DNA from: Sandaracinobacter neustonicus
GTDB taxonomy: Bacteria; Pseudomonadota; Alphaproteobacteria; Sphingomonadales; Sphingomonadaceae
NCBI RefSeq assembly: GCF_006385875.1
Contig: NZ_VFSU01000012.1
Location: 1-64,000, forward strand
Reading direction: 5' to 3'
DNA length: 64,000 nt
Shown: piece after piece, positions 15,647 through 24,407 of the stretch
How the letters are laid out: each line of letters starts with the position of its first letter
Numbering within the stretch: position 1 is the stretch's first letter
Program-made: the position numbers and the translations under genes
The notes under the pieces: model-generated
What the model was told of the DNA's origin: nothing
Database searches by the model: none
Seen by the model: only the letters and a program-made list of their open reading frames with translations

Positions 15647-16254
15647 CAGAGCCTCTTCAGGTTTCGGGCGACGAGAATCCGGGCCTCGGGATCGGTCAGG
15701 CTCTCGTGGGTTTCAAGATCGAAGATGAAGCGCCCCTCGGCCTCGTCAACCTCTTCGGCCCAGCGGCGGCCTTTCAGGAAGACGAACTGCCCTCCCGGGC
15801 GGACATGGCGAATGGCCCAGTCGAACAGGGTGGCAAGCGGCGCGGCGGCGCGGGCGGTGGCGACGTCCACGCCCAGCGTCGGGAGTTGCTCAACCCGGCC
15901 GTTGATCACCGTGGCGGAATCGCGCAGAGCCAATTCGTCGCGTACAGCTTCCAGAAATCGGCACTTCTTGGCGATGGAATCGACCAGCACCATCTTGCCC
16001 CAATCCAGCGCGGCCAACACCATGCCGGGGAAGCCGCCGCCGGCCCCGATGTCGAGCCAGCTTTGCCCCTTGGGCACGAGGCGGGTGATCTGCGCGGAAT
16101 CGGCAAAATGGCGGCCCCAGACATCGCCGAGAGTGGCGGGGCCGACGAGATTCATCCGTTCCTGCCACTCGATCAGCAGCGATTCGTAGCGCTCAAGCCG
16201 CTGAATTGTTCCACGTGGAACATTAAATTCAGCTTCGAACGTCTGGCGATCCAT
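15646..16254 (-). CDS. rsmG: 16S rRNA (guanine527-N7)-methyltransferase RsmG
   Basis: A 202-residue SAM-dependent methyltransferase acting on G527 of 16S rRNA. Motifs: an N-terminal RLERYESLLIEWQERMNLVGPAT, the helix WGRHFADSAQI, SAM loop WLDIGAGGGFPGMVLA, VLVDSIAKKCRFLEAV, and ATARAAAPLATL. A parS site (16207-16222) is embedded in codons for the N-terminal VPRGT segment. It overlaps parA and is preceded by another parS at 16257. Confidence 0.95.
   Translation of the reverse strand: MDRQTFEAEFNVPRGTIQRLERYESLLIEWQERMNLVGPATLGDVWGRHFADSAQITRLVPKGQSWLDIGAGGGFPGMVLAALDWGKMVLVDSIAKKCRFLEAVRDELALRDSATVINGRVEQLPTLGVDVATARAAAPLATLFDWAIRHVRPGGQFVFLKGRRWAEEVDEAEGRFIFDLETHESLTDPEARILVARNLKRL
16207..16222. 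promoter_or_regulatory. parS site 1 (inside rsmG)
   Basis: Perfect 16-bp palindrome TGTTCCACGTGGAACA, the ParB-binding centromere sequence. It lies in the 5' part of the rsmG coding region and is read there as part of the peptide VPRGT. ParB binding is inferred from the match to known parS and the adjacent parB. Confidence 0.95.
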
Positions 16255-16256
16255 AA

Positions 16257-16272
16257 TGTTCCACGTGGAACA
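16257..16272. promoter_or_regulatory. parS site 2 (rsmG-mnmG gap)
   Basis: Perfect TGTTCCACGTGGAACA, two bases upstream of the rsmG start codon, so ParB bound here would cover the rsmG initiation region on DNA. It is spaced 50 bp centre to centre from site 1. Confidence 0.95.
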
Positions 16273-16344
16273 ATCGGGCGGCGGTGGAAAGCGCTATCTC
16301 CATCCATCCACAGCTTTTCGCAGCCGGAATGGACGGAAGGCCAA

Positions 16345-18174
16345 TCAGGCGGCGGAAAGCTGCGTCTTGCGGATCCAGGCGAGCAGGGCGGTGATAGCCG
16401 CCGGAGTTACACCCCGCACGCGCGCAGCTTGCCCCAGCGTTTCCGGTTGCGCCTTCTGAAGACGCTCGGCCATTTCATTGGAAAGACCGGGGATGTCGCG
16501 AAAAATTGTTCCACGTGGAACAATCACAGCTTCATCCTGCCTAACGCGAGCCACTTCCTGTTCCTGACGATCCAGATAGACGGCGTATGAAGCGTCCGTC
16601 AGCACTGTCTCGACAACATTCGGTTCCGCAGAGAGTTGCGGCGCAGCGCGTTGCAGAACCGTCCAGTCGACACCCGGAAAACGCGCCCATTCCCACAGGC
16701 TTCGGGCGATTCCATCACCCTTTACTTCCGGGATCGCGGCGGCCGGAACACGCGTGTCTTTCAGCGCTGTTGTCAGCTGCTCAACCGCCGCCAGTCGGTC
16801 CGAGAAAATGGATGAGCGGCGGGTGCCAAGACATCCCAATTGCCGGGCAATCGGCGTCAGGCGCAGGTCGGCATTGTCGGCCCGAAGGCGAAGACGGAAT
16901 TCCGCCCGGGAGGTGAACATGCGATAGGGTTCGGAAACGCCGTGCGTGACCAAATCGTCGACCATAACGCCAATATAGCTGGTCGCTCGGTCTGGCACCC
17001 AGTGTCGCCCAGTTGCATTCAGTCCCGCGACCAGCCCCTGTGCTGCCGCCTCTTCATAGCCAGTCGTGCCGTTCACCTGCCCCGCCAGCCAGAGGCCGGG
17101 GAGGGCTTGCAACTGAAGCGTCGAATCCAGCGCGCGCGGATCGAGGTAATCATATTCGACCGCATAGCCCGGTTGGGCGATCCGGCAAGCCCCCAGTCCG
17201 GGTATTGAGTGGATAATCGCGGCTTGAACCAGTTCGGGAAGACTGGTGGATATGCCGTTGGGATAGATCAGTGGATCATCCAACCCTTCCGGTTCAAGGA
17301 AGATCTGGTGGCCGTCGCGGTCGCCGAACCGCATGACCTTGTCCTCGATGGAGGGGCAATAGCGCGGGCCGACACCTTCGATGCGTCCGGCGTACATCGG
17401 CGAGAGGCCGATATTGCCCCGGATCACGTCATGCGTCTGTTGCGTTGTGCGGGTGATATAGCAATCGACCTGCGGCACGTCCGAATGAGTCGTCAGGCTT
17501 GAAAAATAGGCAGGCTGGGCGTCCCCCGACTGCACTTCGAGATTGGCCCAGTCGATGGTTCGCCCGTCAAGCCGTGGTGGCGTGCCGGTCTTGAGGCGCC
17601 CCATCGGCAGCCCGAGAGCGCGGAGGCGCAGGGCGAGGCGGGACGCGCCCGCCTCACCAACACGGCCGCCAGCGATCTGGCGCTCGCCGATGTGCATCAC
17701 GCCGCCGAGAAAGGTTCCACTCGTGAGTACAACAGCCCGAGCCGGGAGCGGACCTATACTTGTTTCAACGCCGGTGCAGCGTCCGTCTTCGACAAGAAGA
17801 TCCGTGACTTCTGCCTCTACAATCTCCACGCCGGAGTCAGCGACGAGCGCGCGGACCGCGGCGGCGTAGCGCTTGCGATCAGCTTGCGCGCGCGGTCCCT
17901 GCACGGCTGCGCCCCGACTGCGGTTGAGAAGGCGGAACTGGATACCGGCCGCATCTGCGGCGCGGCCCATGATGCCGTCCATAGCGTCAATCTCGCGGAC
18001 GAGATGGCCTTTGCCCAGCCCACCAATCGCCGGGTTGCAACTCATCTGGCCGATATTGTCGGCCGCGAAGGTCACCAGAGCAACGCGCGCGCCGGTTCGC
18101 GCAGCAGCGCAGGCCGCCTCGCAGCCGGCATGACCGCCGCCGATCACTATGACGTCATGGGATTTCACGCGCAC
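16345..18174 (-). CDS. mnmG: tRNA uridine-5-carboxymethylaminomethyl modification enzyme MnmG
   Basis: A 609-residue FAD protein that works with MnmE to modify U34 of tRNAs. The FAD-binding start is [29 protein letters not shown]; also visible are [74 protein letters not shown] and the C-terminal [29 protein letters not shown] domain. A parS site falls in the C-terminal coding part. Length matches the family. It is preceded by an intergenic region with three more parS sites. Confidence 0.97.
   Translation of the reverse strand: MRVKSHDVIVIGGGHAGCEAACAAARTGARVALVTFAADNIGQMSCNPAIGGLGKGHLVREIDAMDGIMGRAADAAGIQFRLLNRSRGAAVQGPRAQADRKRYAAAVRALVADSGVEIVEAEVTDLLVEDGRCTGVETSIGPLPARAVVLTSGTFLGGVMHIGERQIAGGRVGEAGASRLALRLRALGLPMGRLKTGTPPRLDGRTIDWANLEVQSGDAQPAYFSSLTTHSDVPQVDCYITRTTQQTHDVIRGNIGLSPMYAGRIEGVGPRYCPSIEDKVMRFGDRDGHQIFLEPEGLDDPLIYPNGISTSLPELVQAAIIHSIPGLGACRIAQPGYAVEYDYLDPRALDSTLQLQALPGLWLAGQVNGTTGYEEAAAQGLVAGLNATGRHWVPDRATSYIGVMVDDLVTHGVSEPYRMFTSRAEFRLRLRADNADLRLTPIARQLGCLGTRRSSIFSDRLAAVEQLTTALKDTRVPAAAIPEVKGDGIARSLWEWARFPGVDWTVLQRAAPQLSAEPNVVETVLTDASYAVYLDRQEQEVARVRQDEAVIVPRGTIFRDIPGLSNEMAERLQKAQPETLGQAARVRGVTPAAITALLAWIRKTQLSAA
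16507..16522. promoter_or_regulatory. parS site 3 (inside mnmG)
   Basis: Perfect TGTTCCACGTGGAACA within the mnmG coding region, translated there as VPRGT in the linker before the C-terminal domain. The same peptide results as at site 1 because the palindrome is read in the same frame. Confidence 0.95.
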
Positions 18175-18186
18175 CTCTTAGCGGAA

Positions 18187-18202
18187 TGTTCCACGTGGAA
18201 CA
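18187..18202. promoter_or_regulatory. parS site 4 (mnmG-mnmE gap)
   Basis: Perfect TGTTCCACGTGGAACA, 13 bases upstream of the mnmG start codon, between the promoter area and the gene. Binding of ParB here could influence transcription of the mnmG-parB operon; that effect is inference. Confidence 0.95.
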
Positions 18203-18288
18203 ATCGGTCCTGGCCAGCGCGGTTCAGACCGGATATTTCGTTGAATGATGGGCAGCCAGCCTATTCAATTCACATGCATAATTCCAAT

Positions 18289-18304
18289 TGTTCCACGTGG
18301 AACA
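18289..18304. promoter_or_regulatory. parS site 5 (mnmG-mnmE gap)
   Basis: Perfect TGTTCCACGTGGAACA in the 178-bp gap between mnmE and mnmG, 32 bp from site 6 measured start to start, close to three helical turns. Confidence 0.95.
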
Positions 18305-18320
18305 TTTTCGCGGCCCACAA

Positions 18321-18336
18321 TGTTCCACGTGGAACA
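18321..18336. promoter_or_regulatory. parS site 6 (mnmG-mnmE gap)
   Basis: Perfect TGTTCCACGTGGAACA, 17 bases from the mnmE stop codon. It is the outermost of the six parS sites, which together span about 2.1 kb. Confidence 0.95.
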
Positions 18337-18352
18337 ATCTGGGCCGATGCGT

Positions 18353-19633
18353 CTACTTTCCGATGCAAAAGCGGGAGAAAATCGCGCCCAGAATGACCTC
18401 TGGGCCGATCCTGCCAGACAGGCGTCCGAGGGCGTGAGCGGCGGCGCGCAGGTCTTCAGCGGTGAGAACAGGGTCGGCTTTGGATTGGGCTGACTTCAGC
18501 GCACCCAGCGCTTCCGCGATCAGATGCTGTTGGCGCGCTGTGGTGATGGCTGGGGGTTCGCCAGAGGGGATGTGATCTTCTGCCCATTCCGTCAGCCAGG
18601 CTTCCAGTTCCGCGAGTCCTGCTCCCGTTCTGGCGGAGAGATGGAGGCGTCCGCTGTGAAATCCCGGCGTTTCCCCGGTCTCGTCGATCCGATTGACGAC
18701 ATTGCCGCCGGGGGCGAGGTTCAGCACGAGGTCGGCGCTTTCGGCGCGGGCTATCGCTCGCGCGATTCCTTCGGCTTCGATCGGATCGCTCGTCTCGCGC
18801 AGGCCTGCCGTGTCCAGCAGGATTGCCGGGCGGCCGCCGAGATCGAGGTGGACTTCGATGACATCTCGCGTGGTTCCCGCGTGCGGCGTCACGATGGCAA
18901 CATCCCGGCGGGCGAGGGCGTTGATCAGGCTGGACTTGCCTGCGTTCGGCGGGCCAGTCACGGCGATGGTAAGGCCATGGCGGATGCGCTCGCCAACAGG
19001 CGCGGAGTGGAGTGCGGCCTCCATGCTGTCGACGAGTCGTGTGAGTGGGCCGCCGCGCATCCGCTCAGCATAGACATTACTCGCTTCGACATCGCCTTCG
19101 TCGGAAAAGTCCAGCTGGGCTTCGATTTCGGCCATGATGCCGATCAACTGGTCGCGCCAGCTGTCGGCGAGGTCGCGCAGGCGGCCGCCTGCCTGCGCAA
19201 GCGCGGTTTCGCGTTGCAGTTCCGTTTCGGCCACGATCAGGTCTGACAAAGCTTCGACCTGCGTGAGATCGAGGCGGCCGGATTCAAAGGCGCGCCGGGT
19301 GAACTCCCCGGCTTCCGCCGGGCGCGCGCCCAGCGCAGAGAGCGCGGCCTGTACGGCGGCCACCACGGCCGGGCTGCCGTGGCAATGGAGTTCGGCACTG
19401 TCCTCTCCGGTGAAGCTGTTCGGGCCGGGGAAGATCAGCACCAATGCCTGATCCAGTGGTGCCTGATCGTGCGGGCGGCGCAGCGTGCGGAGCCGGGCTT
19501 CGCGGGTGGGCGGCAGGCGGCGGGAGCCGCTGATTTGGCGCACGATATCGAACACGCCTTCGCCGCTCAGGCGGATGACGGCGACTCCGGCGGGTGGCGG
19601 GCCGGAGGAGAGGGCGAAGATCGGAGCTGCCAT
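18353..19633 (-). CDS. mnmE: tRNA modification GTPase MnmE
   Basis: A 426-residue GTPase partner of MnmG. The N-terminal tetrahydrofolate-binding domain starts IFALSSGPPPAGVAVIRLSG; the G domain shows AVTGPPNAGKSSLINAL (G1), AGTTRDVIE (G2) and LLDTAGLRET (G3). The G4 position reads NRID rather than the usual NKxD, an unusual but conservative change. The C-terminus is FCIGK, the catalytic Cys motif. It is slightly shorter than typical homologues, with a compact segment between G3 and G4. Confidence 0.95.
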   Translation of the reverse strand: MAAPIFALSSGPPPAGVAVIRLSGEGVFDIVRQISGSRRLPPTREARLRTLRRPHDQAPLDQALVLIFPGPNSFTGEDSAELHCHGSPAVVAAVQAALSALGARPAEAGEFTRRAFESGRLDLTQVEALSDLIVAETELQRETALAQAGGRLRDLADSWRDQLIGIMAEIEAQLDFSDEGDVEASNVYAERMRGGPLTRLVDSMEAALHSAPVGERIRHGLTIAVTGPPNAGKSSLINALARRDVAIVTPHAGTTRDVIEVHLDLGGRPAILLDTAGLRETSDPIEAEGIARAIARAESADLVLNLAPGGNVVNRIDETGETPGFHSGRLHLSARTGAGLAELEAWLTEWAEDHIPSGEPPAITTARQQHLIAEALGALKSAQSKADPVLTAEDLRAAAHALGRLSGRIGPEVILGAIFSRFCIGK

Positions 19634-19678
19634 GATGCACTGGCGTTTAGCGGCAAGGCTGTGGTGAGGGAAGCGAGG

Positions 19679-22024
19679 CTAAAGCGACTTGGGCCAGGCC
19701 GATCTGGGGGTGCCGCCTTCGCAGAAGTTGCGGATGTAATCGCGCGTTTCCGGCAGGGCGTTCTTCCGGTCCAGTTCGCTAAGATTGCCTTCGGCTTCCA
19801 GCGCGCGATAGCTGGCGAGCGTGTCGCGCCAGGCGCGGCAGGCGCCGGGGATATCGCCGAGATTGTAGAGGTTTCCTGCGCTGGTGCGCAGCGCGGCGGT
19901 ACGGGAGCGGCGGGCTCCGGGGGCGTTGCCCGCCAGTTCCACCAGCCGGTCATGCGCGGCCAGCACTCGTGCTGTTGCAGCTTTGCTGGCGGCGGCGTCG
20001 CGGCGATCTGCGTGGACTTGCGCCAAAACTTCACCGGTAATGGCCTGCATCTGCAACGCGCCTGCATCATTTGTGTCCATCGCGGCCATCCGGTCGGCGT
20101 GGCGGACAGCTTCCTCGATGGCGGTGCGGGCTTGTGAATCCTGTTCGTTGGTGCGGTGGACGACGGCACTGTACCACAGCGAGACGGCGAGTTTGCGCAG
20201 CAGGGCCGGGTCTTCCGGCTTCTCGGCCAGCAGGCTGCGATTGATCGCCACGGCCTGATCCAGCGCGGCGCGGGCTTCCGGGGCCTGTTTCAGCTTGTGA
20301 TGCGCTTCCGCCAGCAACCGGAGGTTGGCGGAACGGGCCGAGCGGACTTCTGGATCGGACTGGATTTGCGGCGGGAGGGCGGCAATCAGCGCTTCGGCGC
20401 GCTGATGTTGCGGGAGGGCGGCCGCGTAATCGTCGTTCCAGCCGAAGCTGTCGCCTTGCGCCTGAATGGCCGTGATGGCGAGAGCGGCGGCTTCTGCGTC
20501 TGCTCGGGTGAAGGCGGCGACGGCTTGTTCGGCTTCCGCGGCCTGCGCGCGGGCGGCATCTGCCTTGTTGTTGTTGTAGAGGTTGGTGCCCGCCTGTTCG
20601 AGCCTGAGCGTCGCGAAGGCAAGCGCAGTGCTGCGGTCCTGCGGGTCGGCGGCGAAGGCGGGGGCAAGCAGCGCCTCTGCGCGGCTTAGCAGGGCGTTGG
20701 CGTCTGCATAGCGGCCCAGCGATTGCTGCTGGCCGCCGCCGGTGACTTCGGCGAGGCGGACGAAGCCGCGTCCGGCTTCGGCGCGGACATCGGGCGGGGC
20801 GCTTTCCATGGCGGCGAGCGCCTCCAGATAAGAGATTGCCGTTTTCGCCAGTGTTTCCCGTGCCCTGGTTGCGCCTTGCACCTTGCTGACATCGTCATAG
20901 ACGTCGAACAGCAGGGCGTTGGCGATGGCCCGCGTCTGTTCGAAGCGGGCTTCTGCCTCTGCCTCTGCGCGGCGAATCCGGGCGTTGGCGACGCTGACGG
21001 CGATCAGGCCGCCGACGAGGACGGCGAGGGCGAGGGCGCTGGCCGCAACGGCGATACGATTGCGGGCGGCGAATTTGCGCAGGCGATAGAGTTCGCCGCC
21101 GCTCATAGCTGCGACCGGCTGGCCGCTGCGCCACGCCGCGAGATCGGCGGCGAGTGCGGCTGCCGTGGGATAGGCCTGTTCGGCCGGGGCGGTGGCGCGG
21201 GCGATGATGGCGGCCAGTTCCGGTTCCGGTTCGGGGATGAGGCGCTTCAGCAGGCGGCCGAGGCCGACGATATCCGTTGCGGTGGTCGCGCCTTCCGCGT
21301 CGGCGGGGCGGGCGATGCCGAAATCGATCAGTTTCAGCGTGCCATCGGTTTGAACGAGCAGGTTCAGAGGCGTGATGTCGCGGTGGATCACCAGCCGGCC
21401 ATGGGCGTAACTAATTGCGTTTGCGCCTGTTTCCACAAGTCGAACGCGCGCGGGCGTGTCCAGCGACTGCTGGTTGGCCCATTTGTCGACCGGCAGCCCC
21501 TCGATCAGCTCCATCACGATATAGGGGCTGCCGCTCTCCGTCTCTCCGCCGTCATACAGGCGGGCGATATTGGGGTGCTGCAGGGTGGCCAGCGTCTGGC
21601 GTTCGGCGCGGAAACGCTGGGTGAGCACGTCGGACAGGAGGCCGGGCTTGATGACCTTGATGGCGGTTTCGTGGGCGAAATCGCCGGTGTCGCGCGTGGC
21701 GCGATAGACTGCGCCCATGCCGCCCCGGCCGATCAGCGCCAGAATCCGGTATTGGCCGATGCGATCGGGAAGCTGACCGTCTCCGCCGATGCCGATGGCG
21801 GCTGCGCCGGTGCGCAGGGCCTGTGCGTTACCCGTTCCCATGGAGGCGATGCGGTCTGCCTCCAGCATGGATTCGAGCCGGGCGCGCACGTCGCTGTTGG
21901 CCGTGCGGTCTGCGATCCAGCGGGCGCGGCTGGTTTCGGGCACGTCCAGCAGTTCATCGAACAGGGCCAGCGCCTCGCGTTCGATAGGCAGGCGCGGGTC
22001 TTCGGGGTTGCCCGGCTCAACCAT
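19679..22024 (-). CDS. serine/threonine protein kinase with C-terminal helical repeats
   Basis: A 781-residue membrane kinase. The kinase domain (about 85-300) has a glycine loop LIGRGGMGAVYRA, ATP-binding Lys in AIKVIKP, catalytic HRDITPLNLL and DFGIARP. Two oddities: the usual Lys after HRD is Thr, and only about 17 residues separate DFG from the alpha-F-like DIVGLGRLL, so the activation segment with its APE motif is missing. A transmembrane helix follows (about 335-358, IAVAASALALAVLVGGLIAVSV), then about 400 residues of Ala-rich TPR-like helices outside. It overlaps the end of the sigma-factor gene, so the two are co-expressed. Confidence 0.85.
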   Translation of the reverse strand: MVEPGNPEDPRLPIEREALALFDELLDVPETSRARWIADRTANSDVRARLESMLEADRIASMGTGNAQALRTGAAAIGIGGDGQLPDRIGQYRILALIGRGGMGAVYRATRDTGDFAHETAIKVIKPGLLSDVLTQRFRAERQTLATLQHPNIARLYDGGETESGSPYIVMELIEGLPVDKWANQQSLDTPARVRLVETGANAISYAHGRLVIHRDITPLNLLVQTDGTLKLIDFGIARPADAEGATTATDIVGLGRLLKRLIPEPEPELAAIIARATAPAEQAYPTAAALAADLAAWRSGQPVAAMSGGELYRLRKFAARNRIAVAASALALAVLVGGLIAVSVANARIRRAEAEAEARFEQTRAIANALLFDVYDDVSKVQGATRARETLAKTAISYLEALAAMESAPPDVRAEAGRGFVRLAEVTGGGQQQSLGRYADANALLSRAEALLAPAFAADPQDRSTALAFATLRLEQAGTNLYNNNKADAARAQAAEAEQAVAAFTRADAEAAALAITAIQAQGDSFGWNDDYAAALPQHQRAEALIAALPPQIQSDPEVRSARSANLRLLAEAHHKLKQAPEARAALDQAVAINRSLLAEKPEDPALLRKLAVSLWYSAVVHRTNEQDSQARTAIEEAVRHADRMAAMDTNDAGALQMQAITGEVLAQVHADRRDAAASKAATARVLAAHDRLVELAGNAPGARRSRTAALRTSAGNLYNLGDIPGACRAWRDTLASYRALEAEGNLSELDRKNALPETRDYIRNFCEGGTPRSAWPKSL

Positions 22025-22574
22025 CGATCGGGTTTTCGACCGCGTCCTGCAACCATGCGCGCGCTGTTCGCCAGCGCCGCTTCAGCGTGGCCTCTGACAG
22101 GCCCGTCACCTGGGCGATGTCGCCCAGCGGCATCCCCCCGAAATAGCGCATTTCCACAAGCTCGGCCAATTGCATGTCGATCACCCCCAAGCGTCTCAGC
22201 GCAGTTTCGAGGGCAATCAGGTCAATCCGTTGTTCGCCGTCGATATCGGGGTTCAGTTCGACCTTGTAATGATGGCGCTTGTCCGCCCCCTTTTGTCGGG
22301 CGTGGTCGATCAGGATGTTGCGCATCAGTCGGGCGGCCAGCGCGATGACATGGGCGCGATCGGCGATGTCGATCCGGCCCATCTTCACCAGCCGCAGGAT
22401 TGCATCGTTGATGAGATCGCCGGACGAGAAAGAGACATGGCGTTCGCGCCTCAGTTGGGCTGAGGCGATGGTGCGCAATTCCGGGTAGAGTAGCTCCACG
22501 AGCTGATCGCGTGCGGCCGTATCTCCGCCGCGCCATTCGCGGATCAGCGCGTCGACTTGCAGACGTGCGTCCAT
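22017..22574 (-). CDS. ECF-type RNA polymerase sigma factor
   Basis: A 185-residue sigma-70 protein of the ECF subfamily that is usually encoded next to a Ser/Thr kinase. Region 2 covers DQLVELLYPELRTIASAQLRRER, DLINDAILRLVKM and AARLMRNILIDHARQK; region 4 covers LVEMRYFGGMPLGDIAQVTGLSEATLKRRWRTARAWL. There is no anti-sigma gene beside it. The stop codon overlaps the kinase start by eight bases, which suggests translational coupling and regulation of the sigma factor by kinase phosphorylation (inference from comparable pairs). Confidence 0.9.
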   Translation of the reverse strand: MDARLQVDALIREWRGGDTAARDQLVELLYPELRTIASAQLRRERHVSFSSGDLINDAILRLVKMGRIDIADRAHVIALAARLMRNILIDHARQKGADKRHHYKVELNPDIDGEQRIDLIALETALRRLGVIDMQLAELVEMRYFGGMPLGDIAQVTGLSEATLKRRWRTARAWLQDAVENPIDG

Positions 22575-22689
22575 CGGCCCCCTTCCGACCTGAATCGGAT
22601 GGCAGGTTATGAGCCGGTGGCGGTGGCTTCAAGAACGCAGAGGGGCGATTTCGCGGTGAACCATGAAGATTTTTACACCTTCGGTGGTT

Positions 22690-22965
22690 TTAACCCTTTT
22701 TCTCGTCCTTCTTGTCCGCCTTGGTGCCGGGCGGGGTCATCGCCGTCATCATCATCTTGCCCCAGGCTTCGATGCCCTCGTTCACGCCGGGGACGCCGCT
22801 CGTCCAGGTCTTGATCAGCTTCTGCCAGTCATCTGAGGAAGGGCCTTCGAAGGTGAGCGCCTTCATGCGTTCCACCCAGGCTTCGTGCAGCGGGGTGAGA
22901 TCCGGCAGGCCGAGGAAGGCGCGGGCCTCTGCCGGGGTGGCTTCGATCTCGACTTCGAACTTCAT
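22690..22965 (-). CDS. DUF6489 family protein
   Basis: A 91-residue cytoplasmic protein with the pattern MKFEVEIEATPAEARAFLGLPDLTPLHEAWVERMKAL and W..MMMTAMTP, closing in a Lys-rich tail (KADKKDEKKG). The family resembles a short phasin-like helical protein found in sphingomonads; no function is established. A strong GGGAGAGA stretch precedes the ATG. Its leftward neighbours are unrelated. Confidence 0.8.
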   Translation of the reverse strand: MKFEVEIEATPAEARAFLGLPDLTPLHEAWVERMKALTFEGPSSDDWQKLIKTWTSGVPGVNEGIEAWGKMMMTAMTPPGTKADKKDEKKG

Positions 22966-22991
22966 CTCGTCTCTCCCTTCGGTTGCAGTGG

Positions 22992-23483
22992 TCAGCTCCG
23001 GAAGCTGATGTCGCCCGGCGGGCGGGGGGCCTGATAGATCAGTTCCGCGCGAACGCGGACGGTGCGGATGGAAATGCGGATTTCCAGCGCAAACATGAGG
23101 AGCGCGGCCATCAGCAGCAGGATGGCGAGGATGAACAGCACCGGCACCAGCTGGTCCGGGTGGAAGGGGCTGACAGCGGAGACGAACAGCACGGCGATCA
23201 GCGTGCAGATCGTCAGCGCCGAGGAGACGGAGAGGCCGACCGCACGATTGGCGAGCAGCATACGCCTGTCCAGGCTGGAAAGTTCGGAAATGATGAGGCT
23301 GCGCTCCACATCATCTTTCGGGTCTGTGGATTCCAGCTTGCGGGCGCGATCGATCACCCGGCCGAGTCGGGTGGTGATGGCCGACAGAAAGCCCCCGATC
23401 GCCGTGAGCAGGAACACCGGGGCGATTGCCAGCTGGATCGTCTGGGCCAGTGCCGGGATGTTTTCGTCGTTCAGCGGGAACAT
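22992..23483 (-). CDS. DUF2721 family membrane protein
   Basis: A 163-residue inner-membrane protein. After LNDENIPALAQTIQLAIAPVFLLTAIGGFLSAITTRLGRVIDRARKLE comes a charged cytoplasmic helix (SLIISELSSLDRRMLLANRAV) and two more membrane segments (SVSSALTICTLIAVLFVSAV and LVPVLFILAILLLMAALLMFALEI). The start at 23483 begins MFPLNDENIP, which fits the family; a longer frame to 23564 would invade the DksA-like gene. Function unknown. Confidence 0.85.
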   Translation of the reverse strand: MFPLNDENIPALAQTIQLAIAPVFLLTAIGGFLSAITTRLGRVIDRARKLESTDPKDDVERSLIISELSSLDRRMLLANRAVGLSVSSALTICTLIAVLFVSAVSPFHPDQLVPVLFILAILLLMAALLMFALEIRISIRTVRVRAELIYQAPRPPGDISFRS

Positions 23484-23542
23484 GCTGCAATGGCTGCGGT
23501 TTTGCGGACCCCGAGTCAAGAGTTGCCGGTTCCCGGCCGTGG

Positions 23543-23860
23543 TCAGGCGGCGCAACTGATGCACAGCGTGGCTGTGGGCTGCGCAGCAAGCCGCGCCGGG
23601 GCGATCTCTCCGCCGCAGCTGGCGCAGACGCCGTAGCTGCCATTGTCGATGCGTTGCAGGGCGGCGTTGATCGCGCGCGCTTCGGACAGGCGGACCTGTT
23701 CCAGCCCCTCGGCGGTTTCCAGTTCTTCCAGCTGGTTGGCCTGCTCGCTCCAGTCTGCGTCGAGCGGCTGGCCGCCTTCGGCTTCGAGCTTTTCCACTTC
23801 GGCGCCCAGCTCCTTCAGGCGGGCTTCCAGAGTGGCGCGGATTTCAGCTGTGCTGGTCAT
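23543..23860 (-). CDS. TraR/DksA-family C4 zinc-finger protein
   Basis: A 105-residue short DksA-like protein. It has an N-terminal coiled coil (IRATLEARLKELGAEVEKLEAEG), ALQRIDNGSYGVCASCGG and a C-terminal IAPARLAAQPTATLCISCA, giving the CxxC-x17-CxxC zinc finger. Proteins of this type bind the RNA polymerase secondary channel and modulate transcription, though the coiled-coil tip acidic residues should be checked before assuming DksA activity. A long frame to 24010 is an artefact of overlap with the YdcH-like gene. Confidence 0.87.
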   Translation of the reverse strand: MTSTAEIRATLEARLKELGAEVEKLEAEGGQPLDADWSEQANQLEELETAEGLEQVRLSEARAINAALQRIDNGSYGVCASCGGEIAPARLAAQPTATLCISCAA

Positions 23861-23870
23861 GATTGGTCCT

Positions 23871-24119
23871 TCAGGCGACGCGGGCAGCGGAGACGATGGC
23901 GGCGATCTCGTCGAGGATGGCGAGGCGTTCACGCGAAGTCGCTTCGGCGCGTTCGTCTGATGCCGGGTCTGCGCCGAGATCGATGGCGTGGACGGCGGCG
24001 TCCAGTTCATCGAGGCGGGTGGCGAGATGGCGGAAGTGGGCGTCTTCGGCCTTCAGGTTGCGAAGCAGGTCTGCGTCAGCCGGATAGATATCATGCAGGG
24101 ATTGGGGAATGTGCGTCAT
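23871..24119 (-). CDS. YdcH/DUF465-like small helical protein
   Basis: An 82-residue, highly charged helical protein: HIPQSLHDIYPADADLLRNLKAEDAHFRHLATRLDELDAAVHAID, ending ILDEIAAIVSAARVA. The segment LK.ED.HF..L...LDELD is the YdcH/DUF465 hallmark. Function is unknown. The ATG at 24119 follows AAAGGAGGACTTACCG. It is 10 bases upstream of the DksA-like gene in the same direction, so the two are probably one transcript. Confidence 0.8.
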   Translation of the reverse strand: MTHIPQSLHDIYPADADLLRNLKAEDAHFRHLATRLDELDAAVHAIDLGADPASDERAEATSRERLAILDEIAAIVSAARVA

Positions 24120-24407
24120 CGGTAAGTCCTCCTTTTGGGGACGATGATGGGCGACAGGGGTGCGCCCGTCGTTGATCCCCGTCAAGCCAGAGCGTCGGAT
24201 TGGCATGAGGGCAGAATGTTCATCGGGAAATCTACCGAATGTTGGGAATATGAACCAAAAATTTGTGAAACGTTCATCTGATGTTAAGCAGTCGCAACGG
24301 GTGGAATTTCATAACATATTGATATTACGAAAGTTCATCCAACCGATCACAGTTGGCACGGCGGATGCATTGCTGTTGGCATCTCTGGATCAACAGGAGC
24401 GGTTACG

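Noticed and set aside
20723-22348. 541-codon open frame opposite the kinase and sigma genes
   Set aside because: It is antisense to a well-supported kinase/sigma pair, and its Gly/Ala/Arg-rich composition mirrors that coding strand.
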